From the NCBI RefSeq assembly GCF_019649055.1, contig NW_026570308.1:434001-498000 (forward strand): a stretch of DNA of 64,000 nucleotides, read 5' to 3'. Positions 1 through 10,900 of the stretch are shown here, piece after piece (positions within the stretch are counted from its first letter, which is position 1; the number at the start of each line of letters is the position of its first letter). A program made the position numbers and the translations under genes. The DNA is from Paramacrobiotus metropolitanus. Lineage: Eukaryota > Tardigrada > Eutardigrada > Parachela > Macrobiotidae. The notes beneath the pieces are model-generated. The model had not been told where the DNA came from and searched no databases. It saw nothing but the letters and a program-made list of their open reading frames with translations.

Positions 1-110
1 ACTTATATCACTTCTTTTACTTGTAGTATTGGAAACTTATAAAATAGAATGAATGGTAGAACAGTGCTGTCAGTGCCTGACAAATACGGTTGGTTAGAAT
101 AGTGCCTTAC

Positions 111-323
111 GATTCCGATTAGATCCAATAGCCAATCCAAACCGGCATGCACGCTAGGATCGACACGACTCGTTTGCCAATCCGGAAGGACTCGCAAGCC
201 GAATTTGAACGAAATCTGGATGGCGAACCACAGCACCACGATGGCTTCCATCAGAATCTCTTGGTACGCCCAAGTACCAATCTTAAAATGGGCCAACGGA
301 AAGCCTTTCGTTGCGGCTTCCAT
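111..323 (-). CDS. First exon of host multipass membrane family gene, copy 0 (partial)
   Basis: This is the first coding exon of a gene whose remaining exons lie beyond the left edge. It starts at an ATG (321-323) and ends at a GT donor (109-110, GTAAGG context). The encoded 71 residues match the first exon of the five complete copies further right: a WAYQEI-like motif, a hydrophobic helix (about residues 27-45), then a PDWQT/PEW motif and LLDLIGI. The exon ends in phase 0 as in the other copies. The function of the family is not recognised; it is a polytopic membrane protein by inference from the complete copies. Confidence 0.7.
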
Positions 324-1960
324 TATGTCGTTAGTTCTGACCTAGTATTTATTAACACGCCACAATACTAACTTCGCGAACAGAAACAACCTTATCAAAG
401 AAATTCAAACTGGTTTAATCCAACATGTCAGAAACCCGCTGTAGGTATACTTACCAGATGCGGTATGTTTTACGGGCTCTAAATTGTAACGCTAATCGAT
501 CACACTGACAGCATTTATCCGTTGAGCCGGATCAATGCTTAACAGCATTAGCAGAAATAAGACGACGAACTTGCATCTTCGAGGTTAGCACTAGATTTCG
601 TTAACTTAATTTAACCTGTTTTCCAACTGGCTGTTTTCAGCTTGCGTAAGTGAGAGCCGCTTTCTCATGTACTCGCGCTTTTTCTTTCCAGGCTCGACGT
701 TATAAATACCTATCAGGATGTAAGCAGCAGGAATGCCGTTCCCAGCACTATTACGCACCCAGAATCGATGGTTCAGAAGCAGTTGTGGCTTGGGGTGAAG
801 TATGTAACTAGTACGACTGGAAACACCAGGTGGAAAAGAATATAGCTCATATTTTTCCATTTTCCCATGTAGTTGCAGCAAAGTATGTACGTTTGGAAGC
901 GCGGCGGAACACACTGCTTTGCTGTTATGCTAATCATCAATCCTACTACGCATTTGGAATTACCGGAAGAACAGATATAAATACTAGTCAACGGTGGGAA
1001 CCGAGCCCGTGCCAGCTGCGCTCCATAGCGTCTAACCGCTGAACCACATCGACTACAATATTATTGTTTATGTTAAGATTCTATTTTCCGTTCAGTATCT
1101 CTAATGCAGCCTTGCGTGTCCTGCTAGGAACGCATAATTTAGAAAGTTGTTATTTCTTCTGTGGGACTGCCAAACCATTACACCGTCTGACCAAAATTCT
1201 ATCGGGAAACTTACCGCCCACTTTGATTACACGATGAAACCGTTTTACTCATTCTTCAATAAAAATCGGCGTTCACGTCAGAAGCGTCACACTAACTTTC
1301 CAATGCACAAGCTTCGTATAAAACAGGATGATATGAATGCGTTTCTGGCAGAAATATATGGCTAAAAAAGAATATTGCCGTTAAATATGCTACTGTTTAT
1401 TATTTTGTAACTGGTTCTTAATAACACATATATATTCGCGTAACACGTTTGAGTCTCTTTAGGGGTTCACATTAAATTTAAAAAATTGAAGGCTGTATGC
1501 CAACTGGCAAGCGTCTATTCATTAAGGCCGGAAGCACAAAAATTGATGCGTTTATTACAAAAAAAAATCAACGAGGACTTTCATAGCAGTGCAGCGGAAG
1601 TGTCTGTTTAATTTTTTGCTTATAGTGACGCTTTTATTTCAGGGTGGGTCTGTAGCGATGTCGCAGAATCCGACTTTTTAAAAATTTGCAGAACTATGCT
1701 GTGCTCAGCAATGAACCAGTCAGTTTTCGGTAGTTCGATCTCATTGTTAGACCAACAAATTCTAAAAAAAAATGCAACATGTACAAGCGAGAAGAAATGG
1801 TAATAGGAGAAATGTAACAGCAGACCCGTTGGAGATAGGTAAACTGCATTATCGGTCGATAGCTGTGCCGGCTGGGCCTGTGCAGCGAACAATGTATGTA
1901 TGTATTCGTACAACCATTAGTTTCCAGACATTACGGCAAAAAAGATGAGTATACACCCAG
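324..1960. other. Intergenic spacer between copy 0 and copy 1
   Basis: This spacer separates the start of copy 0 from the stop codon of copy 1. It holds only short open frames without recognisable domains and a tRNA-like stretch (987-1053). I see no supported gene. Confidence 0.5.
987..1053 (-). other. tRNA-like sequence (SINE head or tRNA pseudogene)
   Basis: Read on the minus strand, the 67 nt have a seven-pair acceptor-like stem (two wobbles), a box A-like TGGTTCAGCGG and a box B-like GGCTCGGTTCC. The anticodon arm is poorly paired with a short loop, so a functional tRNA is doubtful. A tRNA-derived SINE head or decayed tRNA is more likely. Confidence 0.35.
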
Positions 1961-4900
1961 TTAAACAGCTGAAGCGCCCTCATTCAGCGCTGTACGCTGA
2001 TCCTTTGGTTGGCAGTGCGGGCAATGCGGGCATTTTGTGGTTTTGGATGGCTTGTTGTTTGTGCCACACGCAGAATCTTTGATTGACTGTCTGCGTGGCG
2101 CTAACCGCGCTAGACCGCGCTTAAATTCTTCATCGTCCAGTCTCTCGCAATCTTGAAAGAAGGTCCAGAACACCCACACTAGATAACCAGTCATAACCAT
2201 CAGTAGACCAGGAAGTTGTAATCGCTCCGCAAGGAGGAGACGCAGTACTGGCCACGGAAGGAACATCCAGCATGCTGCTCGTCGGAGGCTGATGGTGATC
2301 GAGCCGACGATGGTGATCGCTGAGTCGCACGCGCAGCTGAATTGTGATGCGTTACTCTCCGTATCTGTTCTCTTCATTTCCTTTTGCGCCTGTGTCCAGA
2401 GGCCCTCAGTGATCCTGAATCAAGAAAGGACGCGTTAAAATTAATTTATGTTGAATCAGAGTCGGTAGCTCGTCTATGGCTGATACGGGCTAGTAAACTA
2501 GGAAGCAAAAATTTTCTCTCGACGCAGCACGTACGTACAGTACTAACTAAGCCTCACCTAGGTTAACTGTTTTTCTGTGCGCAGTCGCTTGCTTTTCAGT
2601 AAGTGTACGATTCACAGTACGAGTAGGTTTTCTGTGAACCCATAACGCATCGGTGATTATACCTGCCGTCATTTTCATCCGCGTTGTCCAGACAGAACCA
2701 GCATGCCAAGGAGAACAATCCCACGCCAAGCGCAATTAGAGCACCTACTACCACACCTATCCATGGCAAAGCACTGGCGAAAACCACCGCTATACTCCAA
2801 AACCAAAATACTCCGCCTGTATACAACTCCCAGTTGTATGGTGTGAATCTGGTTAAAATTTCGAAGTGGCTGTTGTTGGTAGACGGGTATGGTTCGAACC
2901 AGTAGGAAGCCATAGCGCTTCCGGGGCTCAGAATCTGTAAACACTAATCCGGTTAGGGCAAGTAGGTACAAAAATAAAATTAAACGGTGGTATCTTGCCG
3001 CTTTACTAATGCCAGACCGGGATGGTATACGTAGCACAATGAACGTCAAAACGCCTACAGATACTCAAATATGCCTCACACAGAATCTCAGCAATGTACT
3101 GCGCGCGACATGCTGTTATCAGCGTAACGGGCCAGATTCCAGCGTAATCCATAATTAATAAAATTATTACGATCCTGATATGATACCCTCAGAAAGGATA
3201 AAACGGTTTCCCACGTATGTGTCAGTATATGTAAACTACATATCTCGAAATCTTCACACAACGTAAAGCGACTTAATTATCATCAGCAACTTTCTCACTG
3301 ATCACCCACGAAAAAGCTGCAACCTGTATGTGAGGAGAGAAGCGGCTCATGTACAGCGACAAAAACTTTCAAAGGATTTCAACACTTTGCGCCGTGGTAC
3401 TGTCTAAACAGATCTAACTAGGTAACCGAGGTTCGATTCCCCCATCGGTGCATTTTTAAGCCGTTTCTCGGCTTCCAGTGAGTGGATGGCGCCCTGCTTA
3501 TCTGGTAGAAGAACCTGGTTGGATCACGGACCTATGGTATGAGACTGGTGCGTTAGCCTCCACATCCAGATGTGGACGGGAAGCCGCCTGGAAGCGAAAA
3601 ACGGAAAAGGATAAAGGATGCGGTAATTGCAACCGAATGCGGGGGGAAATTTGATGCTGTTGATAAAGGATGCGGGCGGAAATTCGGGAACGAGTCTGTG
3701 TATAACAAGACATTTATCTACGAAAGCAGAAACTCGGTGAATTTCTGCCTTCCTGTGGACGCTCAAGTACTGGTACTGCTTTGGGCTATCTATCACAAAA
3801 GCTGCCTACGGGTTATCGATCACAAAATTGCTCACTCGGTTTATAGCGTTCTTTTTGAGTTTTAGTAGCTGCATTAACAAGAAGAAATAAATATTCGCTT
3901 CTGAATCATTACACGTACCGCTTCGTCATCCATACAGCATTCTGTACAGGGTGATGTGATCAGAGGGTGATTTCTCCCAAAGATAGAGTCAGTTCCGCAA
4001 AATAGCAATTCCCAGGTATAGTACAACACCGTCAGCGAGCCGGAAACGAACATACAAGGAAGAGCGGGCGGTGACTCATAATGCGCATCCTGCTTTGGCT
4101 CTTGGGAAACCGGTGAAGTTATGCTAGACTCCGCGGGATCTCCGGATTCCGAGGACTCGGCGAGCGAACTCACGCCGGATATAATCCTTGAAAACACGAA
4201 GCTGAAGCCCAACACATTTGTGGTGTCCTTGATTCTTAGAAAATTCTCTTTGTACTACTCGTTAATCGTTATTTCATGCCGTACTTATTAGTAGTAATAT
4301 GCCTGTCTCGACCGGCTTTTAGATGTGGGACGCTGATAAGAGCGTCCCGGGATGACGTCCCGTTTTTCAAAAATAATTTAGAAAATTCTGAAAAAATTCC
4401 TAATGACCTAGAAAAATTCGTAAAAATAGGGTAAATATGTGTTAAATAGAGAAACGTGTTTGAACATGAAAGCTTGAATGCAACGGTGGTATTTATAGCC
4501 AAAATAGGAACTGACGGAAAGTTAATTACTAGCTGATGGACTTGTACAATCGTATATTATCGTTCCTTGAATGGGGGTATTCATCTTGGACCCCTTTGGA
4601 ACTGGCTAAGGCTGGCTTTGAATGTACTGGTTATGAGGACTTAATTACGTGTAGTTATTGTCTTGGAACTATTAGTGCACGGAACATAAAGGGTACACCG
4701 GTTGCAACACATAAAATTTATTTTCCGGATTGTAAAATGTCGAGATCAGAAAGTGAAGTTACCAGCTGTAGTGACACCGAAGCGGACGCAGACGTTTATG
4801 ATGGAGAGGCTAGTGAGGAGGAATTTGCTGGATTCGAGGTGTACAGCAAGGACATCATTACCAAGGTTTACTGCCCAAAAATGCAATCCTATGAAAGCCG

Positions 4901-7900
4901 CTTCGCTACTTTTGCTCGTTGGCCAAGCAGTCCACATCAACATCCACAAGAAATGGCTGCAGCGGGTTTTTACTTTATAAACTATTGTATACTGACACGC
5001 TGTTTTTACTGTGGCATGGGAAGAGATTGCTGGAGAGAAAATGAAGACCCTTGGGAGATTCATGCTGCCTTAAGACCGCAGTGTCCGTATTTGATGGAGC
5101 AGAAGGGGAAAGTTTTATAAATACGATTCAGCAGAAGAAACAGAACAAATATAGAAATGCATCTAAAGAAGGTTAGATTGGCAGTAAAAGAGTAAATACC
5201 GTATTACAACTAAGCTTTCGATATTGTAGATGAAGACGCGCTGCTGTGGCCAGACAACGTGGCCGAAGAAGAAAAAATTCTACAAGCTTTACAGTTCTAT
5301 AGTTGGGAGCACGTGATGGAAGCCTTACGCCGGCGTCCGAGTGCGAGAATCATGGCCCAGTCGGAGCTGGGGTTTCCCTGGTCTGTTCCCTGGCTTGAAC
5401 AGGGTTGCCGGGACAGCGAAAGGCGTGAAAGGTTATTGGCTTTATATAGTGGCCCTGCATTGCTGAACGGTAAATCAGTTTTGTGGTATTAACAGAAATG
5501 CGAGAATGAAGGGTAATAGCGAGGAACATCTGCGGGCAGTAAGAGAGCATTGGCGACGAATATTCCTACGTTCTCCAGCAGATCATCTGGCCGAAGTGAA
5601 AGACGAAAAGCTGTGTAAAATTTGTTACACAAATGTCATCACGCAGGTTCTATATCCATGTGGTCATTTTGTTGTTTGCAACTGTTGTGTGAAGGACTGT
5701 GATGGTTGCCCAATGTGTCGTTCCGTCATAAAAAAAATCTTGCCAGTGTATTTTTGTTAAAAAAAAGAACAAGCTGTGGCTTGCTACTGAAATTTTTTTT
5801 GTTTTATGTTAAGCTACCAGGGGATTGAACCCCAGACCTTATCCTATAAAATTGTTTAGTTTACGAGTAAGCCACAACATGTTCTGGTGAAAGTTGATTA
5901 AAGTTTTGCATCTATTTGATTACTTACTGGAAATCCACAACGCACTCTGCGCAAAAGGAACCGGCAACGACGGATTCGACCAATAGTTATTAAGAGCAGT
6001 TGCATTACTACCAGCGTTATGTATCAGCTTTCACGGAAGCTAGTCAAACATTCAAGTTTGTTACAGGACATACAAGGAACAAGCAGCATTGGACATGACC
6101 AAGATATGGTAACGTCTATTGCTGAAGTTCCGTGGTACACGTCCTCCTATATTTGCAAAGCCAATACTTTTAAGTTCCAATTCACATTGAGGTGTACATG
6201 GAACTGGTGGCTATGGAAATGACCAATTACAATTGAGGTAATTTCCATTACTACCAGCGCTACGTATCAACTCTCATAAAAGTCTGTCAAACATTCAAAA
6301 ATACTGCAGGACGTACAAAGAACCAATAATAATGATGGATATGACCAACGTGCGGTAATGTCCATCATTATGGCTCCTGCTACAGACCGTCGACTTATTT
6401 ATGAAGCCTATACCTTGAGTTCTGAATCGCATTGAGGTGAACATGGAGCTAGTCGCAATGGAAATGACCAATAGAAACTACGGTGATGTCCATTACTACC
6501 AGCGCAATGTACAACTCACACAAAAGTGTAACGGGAATTACGGATAGTAACAGATTAGATATTTGATCACATTCCTTTCAAAGCAGTTCCTGGTAACTGA
6601 ACTGGTTTCGGTCCTGCTCAGTAGTCGTAGTAAGCTACATGGATTCGATCAATCCAGTTTAACTCAACCACGATTACAGAGCAATACCGTATATATGAAC
6701 AAATAAACAAGTGAAAACTCTGCAGGGTCATAGTATGAACCCTGCTCAGGTCAGTAAAAAAGAAATATGGAGCCCAAAAGGTCACGACGCTGACGGTCCT
6801 GCTTAGTAATCGTAGTCAGTCCAAAGGATTTGGTCAATCCATTTTGAACTGATCTAAAATATCCAAGCAATACCGTGACGGGGAATGGCGGGCGAGACAA
6901 GGTCGCTAGGGCCATAATATCCAACTGGCACCGAACAACTCTGAACCACTTTATACACCAAAGTTGGTTCAAGAACGGAAGACGACTGAATTTTGCTGTT
7001 GGAAATATTGGGCTTTATATACCATGTTTGAGAACTGCTGACCGGAAATGGCAGATACTATCTTTGTTGTAACTGGTATATAAGAGCTGAAATGTTTGCA
7101 ACTGTGGCTACCATGAAGCATGTCAGTACCATGGCGCAGATGTACGACAACACATTAGCGGTAATGTACGAGGCCGAGATTTTGCCTTTTGCAGGTTCCT
7201 ATAGCCAACTGCAGTGGAGTTTGGCTGGAAATGTAAAGGCCAACGTGATAACGTTCAAGGGGAAGTTTGATTGGATGGAGATTGAAGGTCAACAGGAGAG
7301 CGATTAGTATTCATCCATCTCTTACCGATGGAGGCAAAGAAACTACACGAAGCGTTGACTCCGCGAAAGACATCCATCCGGCTGAAGTCCGTCGAAGGAT
7401 TTAGCTGGGACATGGAAGTGGAAGCTACAACATACTGCTCAAAGTTATTGTTAAATCATCCAGAGATGGTGCTGGAGCTGCCTTTGTTGGCCCAAAAGAA
7501 GTTGTGTAACATTCTACAGGCGTATGAGCGCGAAATAAATGAAGCGTGTGCTGGCTAGCTGTTATTGATGGCAATATTGAATAAAGTCTATTTAAGGTGG
7601 TTGTTGTATATGGTACAGAAAAAACCATATCGTTAATCAGAGAATATCTTTACACTGCAAAACGAACGCCATATCGAACACAATGGACGCTACATCAGAT
7701 ATAATGTACAGAGCGGTGATTAAACCGTTAGACCAGGGAGAATGCAAAGCGAGCTGGCATTTGAAACGCGGTACAAAAGTTAATATCATAACGGGCAAGG
7801 GAGGCCGTTTTAAGCGATTGCAACTTGTGGACGAACAGGCAGGGGCGAGAGTTTCCTGGACGTTTGGTGCTGCAGAAGCATACGACATCCATGAATTATT

Positions 7901-10900
7901 AAAAAGTCCAAAATGGTTAAAAAATTTAAAGATACACAACCGGAATCACCTTGGACATTGGAAATAGAGTACGAACTGGATTGTTCAAGAATGGCATTAG
8001 TCAACGCTCATGGGTTCTCCATCCACTTTAAGAGTTACGACCAGTATATGCTGTATCATATACTGCACGGTTTCTTGGAAGAAATTAAGATAGCACTAGA
8101 GACCGATACGGCTGCGGGTGTAAAGTCTATTTAAGGCCTTAGGAGTTCAAGTTTCAGAGTATAAGGCAACGACCTGCAAGTTTCTAGAACGTCGTTTTTT
8201 TATTAAAAACAACCATGGAGTTCAAGACGATTGTTTTCCTCCTGTGTGCTCCATCGGTGTTCGGCGGTTTGGCAAGTGATAATTCAACCTTTAATAGTGA
8301 CACTGAGATGTTTGTCAGGGACGTTGTGAAGGAAATTCACGGTAAAACAAATATAAAAACAGAGGGTCGTCTGAAAGTCAAATAAAAAAAAACAATTGTT
8401 TAGATTTGGCACCGGGTATGAACATCATGGTCGATGGCTGGTTATGCAAAATTCTCCACGTGGGGTATGAAGTCCCCAAGCCTAAGAAGCCAGAAGATTT
8501 TTTTCTAGTCTACCAGTTAACCCGAATTGTTCAAGCTGGTGGGAGCCACAGTTTTGAGAGGTCGCTATCGGCTTCCGCTACCCCGACCTGTGAACGGTGA
8601 CTCTGACCTAGGCCTGTATGTTGGGAAAGTCATGCAGGTCGCACAGTACTGCTGTAAAATAGTATCGCGTCGGGCTGGTTATCAGTCATGGTGGGAAATG
8701 ATCCTTGAACGGTATCGATCCTATAAAGGTGACCCTAACGCTACCATACCGATGGCCGGTATATAAACCGAGAAACATGCAAGCGGTTAGTACGGCAGTG
8801 TAAAAATGTCTGAAGTCAACGAAGACTACGATAGTGGTGGAGACTCTCTTCTGGTTGAAGATGGCGAATTGCAAGATTCTCCAGTAAGCTCAACAAGGTC
8901 TGTTCCACCGCAAGTACCGGACTCAGCTTCAGTACCAAGCGCTGAAACCGGAGCGTCACCAGCCACGCCAACTCCGCCACAACCACCGCTACGGCCAGAA
9001 CCAGCAACTGCGTCGACTTCAGCGCCTGCGGCAGATAGGCCGTATCGTCTACCATTGGGCGCTTTGAGTGGATACACTTTGGTTTGGTTGGATCCCCCGG
9101 GAGCGCCTACCAGAAGAACGGACACAGCGACTCCTGGGCGTGCTGCAGCAGGCTATCGGCTGCAACATGAATTCAGACGGTTCGTATACCGTCTGCACTC
9201 GTTCAACACCGGAACTGGACACTGCGTACACCGTCAGCGGCGCGTTTTGCGAGAGCCGGCTTCTTTTACACGGGATTGCGTGACCTAGTGAAGTGTATTC
9301 ATTGTGGACTAGAGTTAGAAAACTGGGAGCCGCATGACGACCCACAAGCTGAGCATGACTGGCATAGCGGAACGTCCTGCAGACCAGATCGCCCGCCGCA
9401 AGAAAACTGATGTTAAAACTGACGGTTTTGTTTTTTTTAAAAAAAAAAAAGAATATCGTTTTTTCGTATGTTTATTAGTTTATGGCAGAGCAGTGGTCTA
9501 TTAAAGCGGAGAAGACTTAGTAAAAAAAAAACAAACAAATTGAACTTTGATAAGATTCATGTGAACATTAAAACAGTAGCAAGCGAAGTTCGGCTGCCGT
9601 ACTACGCACAGCCAATTCCGACTTTGCACCCAAAATATTAACTTTACCAGAGGTAAAAATTACACAAGTTGCTTCCGGTAGATGGACGCTTAGACCAGGA
9701 AACAGTTCAGGTTCATAACACGGGCGGTAGCAGTGCAGCTTTTAAACACGTTATCTAGTTTCAATGGTCGATACATGTCCCAAGACGCTACTACATTAAC
9801 TATTTCGAAGTCCGTAACGTACGCATCGGTATAGCCTAAAATGTGCATATCGTTACAATAGAGTTCGAGAAGCTCTTCAGCATTACGCTCGGTAACAGCT
9901 CCGTTTACTGTAATCCGACCATTGCTGTATAGTTGACAGTGACTTTTGTATGGACGCGTTCGGCGAATAGTAAGTCCTGAAAAAATGTTGGGATCGTACG
10001 GGATCTGGAGAAGGTCTGCGATATCTTGAAGATCAAAGCCACAATTCAGTTTACCAACTGCGACTATATTTTTATTGATGCCGCCATGACAGCAGTAATT
10101 CAAAACAATTTCGTGGAGCTGGAAAGTCAGCCAAAACTCGTAACTCCTTTTGGAATGATGATTTGCGGTCCTACAATGGTTGGAAAATCGTCTTTTGTCT
10201 TCCGCCTAATCGAGCAACGAAAAGAAATGATGACTTCGACTCCGAGAAGAGTGGTATATGCATACAATCAGTGGCAGAATGGATACGATGCTTTGAAAGT
10301 TCAGTGTCCAGAAACAGAGTTTGTGAAAGGACTGAGTGACCTTTTTTCGGACGAGGATTTTTTCGATAAAGAGGTGACAAATTTACTGATTGTGGATGAT
10401 TTGGCACACGAGATGGCAAAAAATGAGCAGGCCAGTAATCTGTTCACGCAAGGAATTCACCATAAAAACCTGAGCGTTATTTATATTACCCAAAACCTGT
10501 ACAAACAAGGAAAAGCGATGCGTGATATAACACTAAATTGTCAGTATATGGTGCTGTTTAAGAATGCTCGGGACCTCGGCCAGATCGATATCTTACAACG
10601 TCAAACAAAACTAAAGTGCCTTGCGCAAGCGTACGCGGCTTGCACGTCAGAAAACTATCAACCGCTCTTAATTGACCTTACCCCAGCTTGTCCATCTTAT
10701 TTAAGGCTGCGATCGCATTTGTTTCCTAAAGAGACAATGAGAATTTATACTGATCATCTGCCATCACTGAGCCTAAAAAATGGCAAGTAAAGCGAAGGAG
10801 ATTGCCCCGTTTTGCTTACCCTTAACCGGGCAAAGCCTAAGCAACGAAGAGCACTGTTGAAGCAGTGTTGCGATAAACACCATATAAGGGGTATTCAAGA

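Larger units (their letters stand above)
4290..10512 (+). repeat. Left terminal inverted repeat, about 6.2 kb
   Basis: This arm matches the reverse complement of 19757-25975 over its whole length, with scattered substitutions and single-base indels mostly in homopolymers. It ends inside the ATPase gene, so the right arm has only the first part of that gene. Polinton repeats are usually a few hundred bases to about a kilobase, so this length is exceptional. Confidence 0.93.

Noticed and set aside
987-1053. A functional tRNA gene
   Set aside because: The acceptor stem pairs, but the anticodon arm does not form a normal five-pair stem with a seven-base loop.
5470-5495. A definite 26-nt intron in the IAP
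   Set aside because: GT and AG are present and the frames fit, but 26 nt is very short for spliceosomal introns and a frameshift explains the data equally well, so it is only mentioned as an option.
8816-9345. Antisense frames opposite the single-BIR gene
   Set aside because: They are Gly/Ser/Val-rich shadows of a Pro/Ala-rich coding strand and have no domain of their own.
10171-10419. Antisense frame opposite the ATPase
   Set aside because: The ATPase Walker motifs are on the plus strand; the antisense frame has no recognisable feature.
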